A stretch of 64,000 nt of DNA from Turnera subulata (taxonomy: Eukaryota; Streptophyta; Magnoliopsida; Malpighiales; Passifloraceae). The position numbers and the translations under genes were made by a program. The notes beneath the pieces are model-generated. The model saw only the letters and a program-made list of their open reading frames with translations, had not been told where the DNA came from and made no database searches. The DNA lies in contig JAKUCV010002329.1 of NCBI GenBank assembly GCA_028386065.3, positions 62,001 through 126,000 on the forward strand. Reading direction: 5' to 3'. Numbering within the stretch: position 1 is the stretch's first letter; each line of letters starts with the position of its first letter. Of this stretch, positions 35,743-48,014 are shown one piece after another.

Positions 35743-37029
35743 CCCACAGTTAATCCAAAAGAGCAAGTCAAAGCTGTAGCACTTCGAAGCGGAAAGCAAT
35801 TGGATGATCCTTATCGACTTAAAGAAGACGAAGCTGACACCATCATTAAGCAAGAAGAGGAAGATGAGAAACCAAAAGAGGAGAAGCAATTACCCGAAAA
35901 TGAAGTAGAGGAAAAAGAAGCAAGAGAAGTGGATTCCCAAGTTGAAGCTAGCGAATCAGAAAAGAGAGCAACTGAAGGAGATATCGCCTGAAGTCAAAGC
36001 TTATGAACCACCTGTTCTATTCCCTCAGCAACTTTAGCAGGGCAGAAAAGACGAAAAATTCGAGAGATTTCTTGAGCATTTGGAGAAATTGCATATTAAT
36101 GTTCCACTTACTAAAGTCATTTCTCAAATGCCTACTTATGCTAAATTTATCAAGGAAAAGTTTTCCAGAAAAAGGAAGCTAGAAGATTACGAGACAGTGG
36201 CTTTAACGGATGAGTGTAGTGCAATCCTACAAAATAGGCTACCGCCAAAACTGAAGGACCCTGGAAGTTTCTCTACTCCTTGTAATATTAGTTCTATGTG
36301 CATTGAGCGAGCTCTATGTGATTTGGGAGCCAGTGTTAGTCTTATTCCAAAGGGAATTGTAGAGAAGCTAGATATTGGAGATATGAAGCCGACTACCATC
36401 TCTCTTCAACTTGCAGATCGATCTGCCAAATATCCAGTGGGGATATTGGAGGATATTCCAATCAAGGTTGGAAAGTTTTTTGTACCAGTCGATTTTGTAG
36501 TGATCGACATGGAAATTGATTTTCAAATGCCGATTATTCTTGGGAGACTGTTCTTGGCTACTGCTGGAGCTCAAATTGATGTTCGTGATGGAAAGCTTAC
36601 TCTAAGAATTGGGAATGAGAAAATTGACTTCACTGTCTTCCATGCTACCGAAGGACCACTTAAAGAAGACAATTGTTTTCGAGTTTATTTTATTGATGAT
36701 GATGTGAAGGAAGAGAGAAAAGTTGCAAGTAGTGATGATCCAATCTTGAATTGCTTGGTAACGAGTGGCACTATTGAAGATGACGATTTGGAGATTGCTA
36801 AAAGTGCAAAAATTTTGCAATCCACGCCACCATTGGAAGCGACCGAAGACAAAGGCTTTGAGTTGATTGGAGAAGAGAAGAAAGAGGAGATTCGGAGCGC
36901 ACCAAAGGTAGAACTGAAACCATTACCATCTAAGCTACGATATGCATTCCTAGGTCCCAACTCTACATATCCTATTATTATCAATGCTGAGTTGAGTAAA
37001 GTAGAGGAGGAGATGCTACTTGACAGGTA
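35743..37029 (+). pseudogene. Element A linker and aspartic protease remnant
   Basis: After an acidic linker with EEEDEKPKEEKQLPENEVEE, the frame 36080-37030 contains TKVISQMPTYAKFIKEKFS, CIERALCDLGASVSLIP and QMPIILGRLFLATAGAQIDV. CDLGAS is the Athila version of the protease active-site block. The frame ends in a stop where pol should continue. Confidence 0.85.
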
Positions 37030-38310
37030 AGCTATTGGATACTTTGTCGAGAACTTGACAGGTATTAGTCCTACATTCCGCATGCATAGGATTTTGCTTG
37101 AGGAAGATAGCAAACCGAGCATTAAACATCAAAGAAGGCTTAATGAAAACATGAAAGAATAACAGTGGTCAAGAATAAGGATGACGAGTTGATTCCTACG
37201 AGGACTGTTACAGGATGGAGAATGTGTATTGATTATAGGAAGTTGAACAGTGCCACGCGCAAGGATCACTTTCCACTGCCGTTTATTAATCAGATGCTTG
37301 AGAGACTGGCTAAGCATTCTTATCATTGCTATTTGGACGGATATTTGGGATTCCTTTAGATACCTATTCACCCAAATGATCAAGAGAAGACGACGTTCAC
37401 TTGTCCGTATGGAACTTTTGCTTATCGACGGATGCCTTTTGGGCTGTGCAACGCACCAGCCACTTTTTAGAGATGCATGATGGTGATTTTCTCTAACTAC
37501 ATAGAGAAAATTATGGAGGTTTCAGAGATGACTTTTCTGTCTACAGAAAGACATTTGAGGATTGTTTATCTAACCTATGAAAGGTACTTTCAAGATGTGA
37601 GGAGACTAATTTGGTGCTTAATTGGGAAAAATGCCATTTTATGGTACAAGAAGGAATTGTTCTTGGACATTTAGTTTCTGAACGTGGGATTGAAGTAGAC
37701 AGAGCCAAGATAGATGTGACAGAAACCTTACCTCCATCGAATTCAGTCAAGGCGATTCGCAGTTTTCTTGGACATGCAGGATTTTACAGAAGATTCACTA
37801 AGGATTTCTCAAAGGTAGCCAAACCTCTTACTAATCTCTTGAATAAAGATGTGGCTTTTATCTTTGATGAACACTGTCTAGAAGCATTCGATAAGCTCAA
37901 GAAGGAGTTGATTTCGGCACCCATCATTCAACCCCCTGATTATTCACTTCCGTTCGAGATAATGTATGATGCAAGCGACTATGTTGTAGGCACAGTTCTT
38001 GGACAACGCCGAGATGGGAAGATGCACGCCATCTATTATGCAAGCAAGACTCTAGATGATGCTCAGGTTAACTATACAACTACAGAGAAGGAGTTATTAG
38101 CAGTTGTATTCGCAATCGACAAGTTCAGGATTTACCATTTGGGTTCCAAGATGATTTTTCACACGGACCACGCTGCATTGAAGTATTTGCTCCAAAAGAA
38201 AGATGCAAAAATAAGACTTCTTCGATGGATTCTTATGTTGCAAGAATTTGACCTAGAGATTAGGGACAAGAAAGGAACGAAGAATTTAGTTGCTGACAAT
38301 TTATCATGAT
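37030..38310 (+). pseudogene. Element A reverse transcriptase and RNase H remnant
   Basis: HQRRLNENMKE jumps straight to TVVKNKDDELIPTRTVTGWR: about 34 residues of the RT fingers are missing relative to element D. The palm follows in broken frames; the MDD block reads RDD with a frameshift (near 37515-37535). From 37611 an open frame holds the thumb and RNase H, with [34 protein letters not shown] and [12 protein letters not shown] text. It ends [12 protein letters not shown]. Confidence 0.88.
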
Positions 38311-39650
38311 TGCAATTGGAGAAAGATGAGAAGCAAGGATAGGAGAAGCCGATCAGTGATGCACTGCCAGACGATTACATCGCCATGGTGAATGCGATTT
38401 CTACAAAAGAACCTCCTTGGTCTCCCGAGTGTGTTGATTATCTATCCCGCATGGGATACATTCCGAAAGATATAACCATAGGAGGCGATTCACCGAAAAG
38501 ATTCATGATCCACAATAACCGCACATCCATCCAGTCCAGCTAAGAAGACAATAAAGAAGCATTGTGTGGGAGCCAACCTACAATTTAAGGTAAATTAGTA
38601 TTTTGAGTCTTTTATTTTTATTAATTTTTTGTTTTTATTTTTGAGTCTATGCAAATTGCGAGGAGGAAGGAACTTTTCGAGGAGAGATCAACCACAATCA
38701 GGAAGGGTCAAGTCGAATTCTTCATCAAATTAATCGGAGAAGCTCTTCTTAAACTCAAACTTTTAATTTTTTGTGCAATTTGTGTGATGATTTGCTTGAT
38801 TGCTTTGTTGGATTTTATTTTTTTTGATGCATTCATATACATTTAGCACAAACCCTCAGGTTCCGATGTCAAGCTCATAATAAACTTTAGGCTAATTTAA
38901 GGAGACAATTTTTATGTTTAACTTTTAGGATTTTCATTATTTTGTAGCACCCTAGGATTTTTTGCTTTTTCATAATTCATCAAAAAATAAAAAATTAGAA
39001 AATATAAAATCACAAAAAAATCAGAAAAATATTTCAGAAAAATACAAAAAAAAAGAAAAAAATTGGGTCAAACATACTGATTAGTGCACCTTGGCGCATA
39101 AGGAGGACAATTAGCGCGCCAACAGGAGGCCCAGGCGCCCCAATCGGCACACCCGCAAGCGCACCGACCAGCGCATCCGAGGAGCCCAGACGCACCAATT
39201 GGCACGCCAGACTCGAGAGCAACACTTACGCCGACTTCAAATTTTTGGCACCCATCAGCTAAGATTTTTTTTAGTTAGTGTTAGATCCTCAAAAATATAT
39301 ATAGTTTAGTATTCCTTTAGTTTTTATGATTAGGTTTCAGATTTTATTTTATTTAGGCTAGGGATTCTTTTTGTAATCCATGGTGAAATAGGATTCCTAG
39401 TACACACATAGTTTGATTCAAGTTTGAGGAGGATTCGTAGTACTCATAGGACTACAATTCAGCACCAACACACCCTATTCCACCGCCTCTAGAGCCTATA
39501 AATACAACCCATACCTCTCATATTTTTCCATACTAAAACATCCATACTTTAGAGCTCTAAGCCCCTAGTGTCGATTTCACACCCTAGCTCCCTTTAGATT
39601 TTTCTTTGATTTTTCTTCTAGTCTCCTACTATTTTCAAGCCTAGTTTAAG
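38311..39650 (+). other. Element A: integrase-less junction and leader of post-pol ORF
   Basis: After RNase H only a short piece remains (DALPDDYIAMVNAIS, then PWSPECVDYLSRMGYIP). The integrase domain present in element D is absent. A GGGAGCCAACC stretch with GTAAAT near 38590 matches the splice-donor-like leader of D. The rest to 39650 is non-coding. Confidence 0.6.
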
Positions 39651-40936
39651 GTGACTTTTCTGAAGAACATCCCTAGGAAGAACAACACGAACCCTTTCCG
39701 ACCAAACATCACCATCACAAACTATGTCCCGCGCTTTATGACTAAGCCAAAGTTTACCGACTATCATCCAAGATGGATTCCTGAGGCGCAAAAGGTTATG
39801 TTTGACAAGCTGATTCGGAAGCCAATTCTTCCTACGAGGTATCTTAATGATGAGGTTGTATCAACTTATTATCTTGAGGAGCCGATTAGCAAGCATCTTG
39901 CTAATATTGGACTTGCCAATTTTTGCAAGATTAGAGAGCCTTTGTATATGGAGCTTACTTATGAGTTTCTTGCTACTTTTAGGTATGAAGTGGATCTCAA
40001 GAACATCAATGATCCTGGCTACGTCAAGTATAGGCTTTCAAGGAAAGATTTTTTGATGAGTTTGAAGGATTTCAATGCGATATTTTGTTTTGACGCCGAA
40101 GGGTGGCGAGTTCCTAGCTATAGCTTTATTGCAAAGGTTATGTGGGATATGATTAGTAATGATTTATACACGCATGAACGGGGCTTAGCTAGTGATTTGT
40201 GCATTAAGGACAATGCACTGAGGTATTTACATAGAGTTTTGCCACACTCTTTCTTTGGATGAACCGAAGTTGCATACAAGGATGCGATGTGATGAGCTTT
40301 TTGTACCCTTTTGCATGGTACACGAGTATAAACTCAATTGAGGACTTTGGTTGCTGCAGAATTTTGCTCGCATTTGAAAAGAAGAAGGCGAGATAGCCTG
40401 TGGAGGGTTTATCACTCATATTGCTAAATTTTTAAACATTAACCTATATTCATACACTTTAGCCCCTTCTTGCCCCGCAATTACATCCGTGCACAAGTAC
40501 TTAGCCGAAGAAATGGAATTACACCTCTATGAACCCATAGATCCATATCCTTTTAGTGAAGAAAAAGAGATAGATGAGGAATGTTTTTGTGTGAGTACTA
40601 AACATATCACCGCCCACCACCTTCAACATCATCCGTGGACACTGATTCCTAAAACATCTTTGACTTTCTCATGGGATGGAAAGCTCAAGTCGAGGGCATC
40701 GCCAACCTCAACAAGACCACCGACGAATTACTCTCTCACATGGGTATGTTGGTTGACAACACTGATAAGTTGGGACGAGTTATGTGCAACAAATTGGATG
40801 AACAAGATAAGACCATTGCACAACTTAGGAAGAAGCTAGAGAACATTGAGAACAAGCTTACCAAGGAGCAGTTTCATGCATTATCATTCTATGTGTTGTG
40901 TTTTTATTATTTTATGTCTTTACTTTATAGGATGTA
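39651..40936 (+). pseudogene. Athila post-pol (envelope-like / ORF-1 family) remnant
   Basis: An open frame to 40262 contains MTKPKFTDYHPRWIPEAQKV, YLEEPISKHLANIGLANFCK and LKDFNAIFCFDAEGWRVPS, matching what I recall of the Athila ORF-1 family found between pol and the 3' LTR. Frameshifted continuation runs to 40936 with a coiled-coil-like LNKTTDELLSHMGMLVDN. The product is unknown; these proteins have been compared to envelopes because of their position. Confidence 0.7.
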
Positions 40937-42660
40937 GTAAATGCTAGTCATTCTCGTGGCAATTTAAATTTCATGTCCATTTTTTTTTAATTTTGGTGTC
41001 ATGAGCACCTAGTGGCAATGCAATTTCGATTTCTTCATCTCTCTTGTGGTTGAATCTTACTTTCTCTCTTACTTTGATTATCTTTTGTTATGTGCTATAC
41101 ATATTTCAATCTAGTTTGAGGAGGGGTAACAAATTTCTTTGCAATTTATTTATTTTTGTTTGTTAGTTTCAATAAAGAGCATGTTTTTGAGTTAATATAT
41201 TGAGTATGCATATTTTTTATTCTAGATTACTTAGTAAAGCCATTACTTTTTCAAAACTATTTTTCAACTTTATTTTTCAAATTTTTTTCAAAAAAAAATT
41301 TCCAAAAAATCAATAAAAAAATATTTTTTGAGAAAACAAAAAAAAAATTTCTTTTCTTTGTTTTCCAAACCCACCAATCTTTGATCAAGATGAATTTTAT
41401 TGATAGATGACCAAGGCAGTTACTTTGATTTTTCAATTCTTTTCCTTTTATATGTAAGAAGTTTGATTTTTTATTGATCTTCTGTTCATGCTTAGTTATG
41501 ATGAATTCGTGCAAGTTCTAACATTTTTTGCTTAGCATTTTTTCGACATCCTATGCATTATTTTTCATAAATTTTGATGTCAATATTACGTCCTACAACA
41601 AGTTTTCAAAACTTTTCAAAGCGAATTTTTCTCATAAATGCTTAATGAAAGAGATGATTTGGACATTCTATGTTTAAACCAACAAGCCACCAAAAAAACT
41701 ACCATTTATCATTATCCCTTGTTTAACCCCTTTAAGCCTAAATCATGGTAGCTAATTTTTTCTTTTATTACCTTCATTTACCCACCCTTAACCCTTTGAA
41801 ACCTTATGGCTATCATTCTTTTCTTATATTATCCACACCCTTTTTTAGAATTCCTTAAGAGATTTTTGTTAAGTATTTTTATCAAGAATTTTTCTATGAT
41901 AAGTGCAATTCTACCTCACTTTCACACATCCAAGAAGGTCTACGTATTGAAGATATTTGCACTTTCAATTGTTTCAAGTATGTTACGGAATGTCAAGCGC
42001 AGAAAAAAAAATTGGGAACAAATCGACAAAGTTAATAAAAAAAATCAGAAAAATTCAAAAAAAAGAAAAAAAGGAAAAAAACAAAAGAGTGAAGAAAACT
42101 GGGCAATCAGGTGTTCCTGAAATAAGTTGAATTTCTTTTGATGATCACATGATGGATGTTATTTCAAGACTTGCACTTTGAGAAATCTTTTCAACTTCTT
42201 AATAATACTCATTACAATCTTTTCTTAAGCGAATTTTTGAACTTTGATTTCTTATATACATTTTCTTTGATCAACCTTTATCCGAGATCCCATTACAACC
42301 CTTCTGTAAAGTCCTATTGATCGTTTTGAGAGTGTTTATTTATAATAGTGGAGTTAAGTTCTAGAATTTGCCTATGGGACTTGTTTTTCAAATTTTCATG
42401 ATGTCGATTCATTCTTACATGCGTAAGGGCAGTTGATTTTTGTTAAGTGATTTGTGTGAAAGCTTATACGTCTGACTGTGGAATGGATGCTTTTTTCATG
42501 CGATTTTCTTTCTTTCATGGCAATTGTTCTTAAATAATTTTTCATAAGCTCTTGGTGGTGATCTTGAAAATCTTGATATGAATTCTTTTTGATTGTATGA
42601 TTTGGTGGAGATTTTCAAAACCCTCATTTGGTTTATTTTGTCCATTTGCTTGAGGACAAG
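40937..42660 (+). other. Element A 3' non-coding spacer
   Basis: AT-rich DNA with long A and T runs. It ends with TTGCTTGAGGACAAGCAAAG, the conserved Athila text before its polypurine tract. The tract itself is displaced to 53215-53237 by element B. Confidence 0.7.
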
Positions 42661-43211
42661 CAAAGTGTCACGCCCTCGCTAAGCGCGACCGGCCAGGTAC
42701 CATATGCACCCACTGCGTGACACAAGGCACCCAAAGGCCTTTCATCTTACCAACCAGAAGCTCGTTGCCTCCGCTTGGCGGGTTACCAACCTCATATGCG
42801 CATCGTAAAAGGAAGCAACAACAAACAAATGCAAAGGCAACAATTATGCTAAAAAGTATCAAAACCCATTAACAAAGACTTCTCTTCTAATGTCATAAAA
42901 CTGTTGCTACAAAGGGGCACTAACTCATGTATACATAGACATAAGCCTCCAGGTATAAATCAACATAATAACATGACTAAAAGAAACCAACTCGGCTATA
43001 GCCATCGACCTATTTCCCGTACTCTCAATCTGACACCTATAAGACATGGGGAGGAAATAACAGGGTGAGTATAAAACTCAATAAGTAAGTAAGCCATGCA
43101 AGAAAGCAACCACATACTGCACACAAGGCTGGACATGGGCAACACACAGTCATGCAACACATACAGTAATGCATAATGCACAAATACCGGGCACTCACGC
43201 CACGGAGCAAG

Positions 43212-43375
43212 CACGACCATTTTACTCCTAGCGGCCATCTAGAACCGTAAGGCCCGTCAAATAATCACGACCGTTTTACTCCAAGCGGCCATCTAGCACC
43301 GTAAGGCCCCGTCAAATAGTCACGACCGTTTTACTCCAAGCGGCCATCCAGCACCGCAAGGCCCGTCAAATAATC
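43212..43375. repeat. Three 54-55 bp tandem repeats in element B
   Basis: Units start near 43212, 43267 and 43322. Each carries ACGACCGTTTTACTCC, GCGGCCATC and CCGTAAGGCCCGTCAAATA with few changes. Confidence 0.9.
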
Positions 43376-43793
43376 ATCAATATGGTAAGTGCCACATCTT
43401 AAGCACTACCTGTGCACCACCTCCCAACTGGCCAGTGGTATCCATAATCACATGCGCATCGAAGTGATGGAATGCAATAACAAGCACAACATGTGCAATA
43501 CAACCAACCATATTCACATCGACCATCAAGTGCATCGAGAACATGAGTAATTAAGCATCAAATAGACCACACCCACATATCAAAACCATCATCCACCATA
43601 TAGTCAACAAAATACACCAATATTCCAGAATGACCAACTAACTCAACATGCTTCATCAAGCCACAATAACCATCAATGAGCATAAACTAGCCAACAATAT
43701 GCATACTTGGCCAACGATAACCAACATACTACAATATGCACCAAACATTTAAGAGTATACCAGCATGCCCACACAACAAGCATTCACGCAAAG

Positions 43794-46642
43794 TGAAACG
43801 CCCCGACCCGTATTTACTGTACACAGTAAACACATGCCGGAACTGTGACAACCCAACCCAACAAAGCCCAACATACAGTGTGTACAACAGATATCCGGGC
43901 TCAACAGCCCATAATAAAAACAACAATAATAATTCAACCGGCCCAATGGCCCAATAATATCAATAAAATGCACAGCGGAAGACTTAACAACTCACATAAA
44001 CACTGTATGCGACATAGATGCAAAGTATGGATCCAAGCCCTGTCCAAGGGATAATGCCGCAACCTGTCTGGAATGCACCAATCCTGTACCAAAAGTAACT
44101 CATCCTACGGGATGAAAGCCCGCATGTGAGGGGTGAGTCCGAAGTGCTCACCGACGAAGGAAAGACAATCAATATGAACACTAAAATTACTCAAGTCGAA
44201 AACACAGGCTAAACAGCCCAACCAAAAGACTTGATCCAAAACAGGTCCACGACCAAAAAGACTCAAATAAAATCCAATTTTCCAATTTTATCTTTCCGGG
44301 CCCCGTCACGGACAAGCTAGCGGTCAGACCTGGTTATCAACACATTCCGGGTGCCAGACCAAATCCAGAGAACCCAGGGATCGACATCCCAAAAATACGA
44401 ACCCAGTGATAGACATCCCAAAAATAATCACGGGATAGACATCCCAACCACAGACATGCTTATCATAAGAACCCAGGTCAAGGCCACCACGAAACAGTCT
44501 TAAACCATCGAATCGTACCACTACCTATCACGTGACAATTATATTACCGTCGTCAAAATCAAATCACAGGGATCGACATCCCTAACCAAAATACCGGGAT
44601 AGACATCCCTATCCAAACCAAGGATCGACATCCTTATCTCAATTTATTATTTAACCATTATACTCTATACCAAAAATACTCAAGGATAAACATCCAAAAT
44701 TCAAAGCACGGGGATAAACATCCTAAAAACCAAAACAAAGCACTAGGATAAACATCCCGACAACAATCAAGGCAAACACAGTACTCAACAACGCAATAAT
44801 CCAACAAACACAATAACCGAGTAATATAGGCACATATCGAAGGAAATCCATCCTCACCTTGGCCGATTACTGAACTCCAGAAACAATGACCGGTCTGACG
44901 CCGGCTCCTCGGGAAATTGCCCGATATCCAAACCTATACCACAAAACAATATACACTCACATAAATACACATAATCGGTATACTATGATGCCCAAACTGC
45001 GAAATTACCCATCCCGGTTCTTATCCTTTATTATTTCCATTTACCGAAAATATTTTACCGTACATATATCCGAATATAATTTCGGTACCATACTTTAATT
45101 AAAACTTCAAAATAATTTCATAAATAACTATAATTTTCCAAAGTTATAATCACCATAGTTTTTCCAGAAAAATAATCACCTATTTATAATTTTCAGAAAA
45201 TATTTATATAGCATTTATCTTTTTCTCAATAGATAATAATATTTCCAACACAAAACATAACTAACTTTAATTTACAAAGTACATATATATATATATATAT
45301 AATTTCCATAACCATAATTTCCAGACGAAAATAATATACCTATTAATTTTCCAGAAATTAAGTTCATGGTATATATATTTTTTCCCAATTGATAATAGTT
45401 TCCAAAACAATACTTAATTATTTATCAAAGTAAATATATTTATATTTCCCTTAAAATACCAGAAGTAAATTGAACATATTTTTCTTAAAGTAATTGTATA
45501 ATTTTTTTTCCAAAATTATATATCAGATTATGAATAATAAATATATATATAAATATAGTTTTTTTTTAAAAAATAACTGGATTGGGCCAAGTCCAAGCCC
45601 AGCCCAAGGCAGAGCCCAGGAGCCCAAGCCCAGGCGCACCCAGACCAGCCCAGGCCCGTTACTATTCCTAGCCCGGATGGCATCCGGGTCAGCCCGACCA
45701 AAGTCTCGACCCGATAGCAGAAACGGGTTGCTCACCTCGGGTTCGGCGATGGCGGCGCGACGGCAGGCGCGAGGGAGGACAACGAGCTCACCAAAGGAAG
45801 CGGCGGATGCAGGCGACTCCCTGGGCGGTGGAAGCTCGGCGCGAGGCGGCGCGGTGGCTGAGCAGAGGCGCGGGTAGCTGGATCCGCAGGTCTGCAGCTC
45901 GGGTCGACGGTGCGTCACCGTACGTCAGACGGCGGAAGAGCACGGAGGTGGTGGCGGAGTAGCGTGCAGCGGCGGCGAACGACTCGACGTGTACAGTGGA
46001 GGGGCGCTCCGGGGGTGACGAACTGTTCACCTCCATTTTTTTCCTTTTTCTGAATTTTCTTAATTTCTATTTTCTAATTTTCTTTTCTTTTCTTTTCTTT
46101 TCTTTTTCTTTTTTTTCTTTCATTTCTTTTCTTTCTCTTTTTTTTTTCTGTTTCAAATTTTTTTCTTCCTTCCTTCCCTCTTTTTTTCCGGCTCTTATAT
46201 TTTTTTTCTATTCTATTTTTTTCTTCTTTTTCTTTTTCTCTCTTTTTTCTTTTCTCTCTTTTTCTCTCCTTTCTTTTTTTTCTTCTTCCTCTCCTCCTCC
46301 GGCTGCCTCCTTCTTTTATAATGGAAAAATTACTATTTATCATGTGAACCAAAGATAAAATTCGTCTGTATTACGGGCGAGTCCGGTCCGGACCAGAAAA
46401 TAACTGATATCCCATTAGTTATTTTCCGGTGTGATTTTTCGAGAAATTCCGAAACCCGAAAAATACCAACTTAGTTCCGAAAAATCCGCGGGAAAATCAC
46501 AAGCGCGGGAAAACCCTCGGTTTCGAAAAACGACGCTCGATTTACCTTGAATTAGTTACCCAAGATTAATTCAACAGTAAATCACGGTAAAAAGACTTTT
46601 ACAGTCCCGGTAAAAATCAAAAATTTTACCCGCTCTGTTACA
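43794..46642 (-). repeat. 3' LTR of element C
   Basis: Near-identical partner of 48975-51848. It contains the hairpin array (44377-44757), an AT-rich stretch with TATATATA (45285-45300), a GC-rich segment (45590-46030) and a pyrimidine-rich tract (46074-46310). A 40 bp segment of the other copy is missing at 45938, between GAGC repeats. Confidence 0.93.
44377..44757. repeat. Hairpin array in 3' LTR of C
   Basis: Nine short inverted repeats of the form stem-(C/A)(G/A)AC-stem. Stems read GGGAT/ATCCC at 44377-44390, 44432-44445, 44569-44582 and 44596-44609, and AAGGAT/ATCCTT at 44620-44635. One-mismatch or shortened forms are at 44406-44419, 44684-44695, 44711-44724 and 44745-44757. Loops are four bases and the spacing is irregular. 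Confidence 0.9.
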
Positions 46643-46660
46643 GTCTACCCACCTTAAAAA
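46643..46660 (-). promoter_or_regulatory. Polypurine tract and pol-end relic of element C
   Basis: The minus strand reads AAGGTGGGTAGAC directly before the LTR. Just before it is GACGAAATTTTTTTA, like the last codons of chromovirus polyproteins (FxDEIFF). This orients the element and links it to the Tekay/Del group. Confidence 0.7.
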
Positions 46661-46785
46661 AATTTCGTCCCCGAAATTCCGTCTTATCCGTGGGTCCTAC
46701 CACGATAAGATTCTAGCACACTCTGCCAGGTATCCAACCTCAACATGAGATACCGCTTATACCATTAAGCGACATCTCATCCGCT

Positions 46786-46793
46786 TATAAATA
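46786..46793 (+). promoter_or_regulatory. TATA box upstream of antisense ORF1
   Basis: TATAAATA sits 17 bases before the ATG at 46803 and 42 before the ATG at 46828. A start about 30 bases downstream would favour the second ATG, which has a strong GCCATGG context but is in another frame. Confidence 0.5.
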
Positions 46794-46802
46794 CCAAACC
46801 TC

Positions 46803-47207
46803 ATGACTGGCATACTCACACACAGCCATGGACTCTCCACTGAGATCAAGAACAACTCCGACTCCGAGAACAACAGCTACATCGGTGGCACAGCTTTCCC
46901 AACAAGCTCCGATGAAGAACCTCCTCCGAAGAAGCGCTTCAAGACGAACATCGTCGACCTGAAGGAACACATGGTGGTCTCTCGAAGACGCCGGAAGAAG
47001 CGTGCTCCCAAAGAAGCTGAGGATCGGAAAGGCAAAGCGACGGCTGAAAGCAGCACTCCACAGCAGACGCTGATGCAACTGAATGTCTCGCTGAAGAAGA
47101 TTAGCTCGGTGGTGGCGCAGATCAAACTGGCGTGCGCGGAACTGTTCCCGCACATGAAGAACGTAGAAAAGCTTGTAAAAGATCTTGAGAAGCAAGTAAC
47201 TCCTTAG
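46803..47207 (+). CDS. Element C antisense ORF1, basic coiled-coil protein
   Basis: A 134-residue open frame antisense to the element. It has a Ser/Asp/Glu-rich N-terminal part, two basic clusters (PPPKKRFK and SRRRRKKRAPK) that look like nuclear localisation signals, and a C-terminal coiled coil with LNVSLKKISSVVAQI and VEKLVKDLEKQV. Codon third positions are rich in G and C, unlike the flanks. AATAAA follows at 47239-47244. I do not recognise the family. The best-context ATG (46828) is in a different frame, so the true start or an early frameshift is uncertain. Confidence 0.55.
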   Translation: MTGILTHSHGLSTEIKNNSDSENNSYIGGTAFPTSSDEEPPPKKRFKTNIVDLKEHMVVSRRRRKKRAPKEAEDRKGKATAESSTPQQTLMQLNVSLKKISSVVAQIKLACAELFPHMKNVEKLVKDLEKQVTP

Positions 47208-47899
47208 AGTACTTTTTCTCTGTTGTAAAACCTTATAAAATAAATTTTCCTTTTAAATCAAAAACTCTTGTCAAATTGTGAAACTCATGCTAACAGAAAA
47301 ATAAAAACATCACAAAGTAGAACAAAAATCAACACTAAAAATATAAATCGAACAAAAAGAAATTAAAAACAAAACTCATTTAACAAAATCAAAACAAAAA
47401 GGAATTAAAACAAAACATGTTTTCATGATCAGCGCCTAAATCGGTCCTAAGCATCCTCGATCCCGAGAAACGTGACACGTGTAACTAACGGTGACGATCA
47501 CGAGAGCGTCCTGTGTCCCTCGAAAGAAACGTTACCCACTTGTTCACAATTTCCGCATGAGCCAAAAACGTCTGTCAATTCTCGTATCCCTCTACGATGT
47601 CCGAACAGCTGTAAACTTGTCGTGCATGCGCTCTACTCGAGGTACGGTCCCATCCGTCTAGCCTCAACGGTCACGGATGCATCTGATAAAAGATGCAAGA
47701 AAAATATAGAAGGACCATGGAAAGAAAAGACAAAGTAGCCAGAGCGAAAGAAAATCATAAGATGGAAAAAGGCTGAAAAAATTTACCCTGGTAGTCTGAA
47801 AAACGTATAAAGTAACAAGGTAATAAATGAAAGCAACGGCAAAATTTCAAAAAGCAAAATCTTAAAAATCAAAAATGGTAATCACGCTCCCCATAAGAG

Positions 47900-47907
47900 T
47901 ATAAAAG
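47900..47907 (+). promoter_or_regulatory. TATA box upstream of antisense ORF2
   Basis: TATAAAAG lies 115 bases before the ATG at 48015. A transcript starting about 30 bases downstream would begin after the in-frame ATG at 47919 and use 48015 as its first start in this frame. Confidence 0.55.
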
Positions 47908-48014
47908 AAGGAGCGGTGATGTGTAAATCGTCAAAAGCATTTAAAAGCAGACAAAACATCCAAGCAAATAAAACACAACGATCGCAAAACAAAACTCCAC
48001 ACGTCCAAAACAAG

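Noticed and set aside
44377..44757. CRISPR-like array
   Set aside because: The repeats are short palindromes with uneven spacing, duplicated in both LTRs of a plant retrotransposon. There are no uniform spacers and no cas genes.
45700..46036. GC-rich open frames within the C LTRs that look like captured gene exons
   Set aside because: The frames differ between the two LTRs, are shifted by small indels, and match no protein I know. The segment is better read as LTR leader sequence.
46828..46959. Short frame from the strong-context ATG upstream of antisense ORF1
   Set aside because: It closes after about 43 codons, while the longer frame has the biased codons. It was kept only as a caution about ORF1's start.
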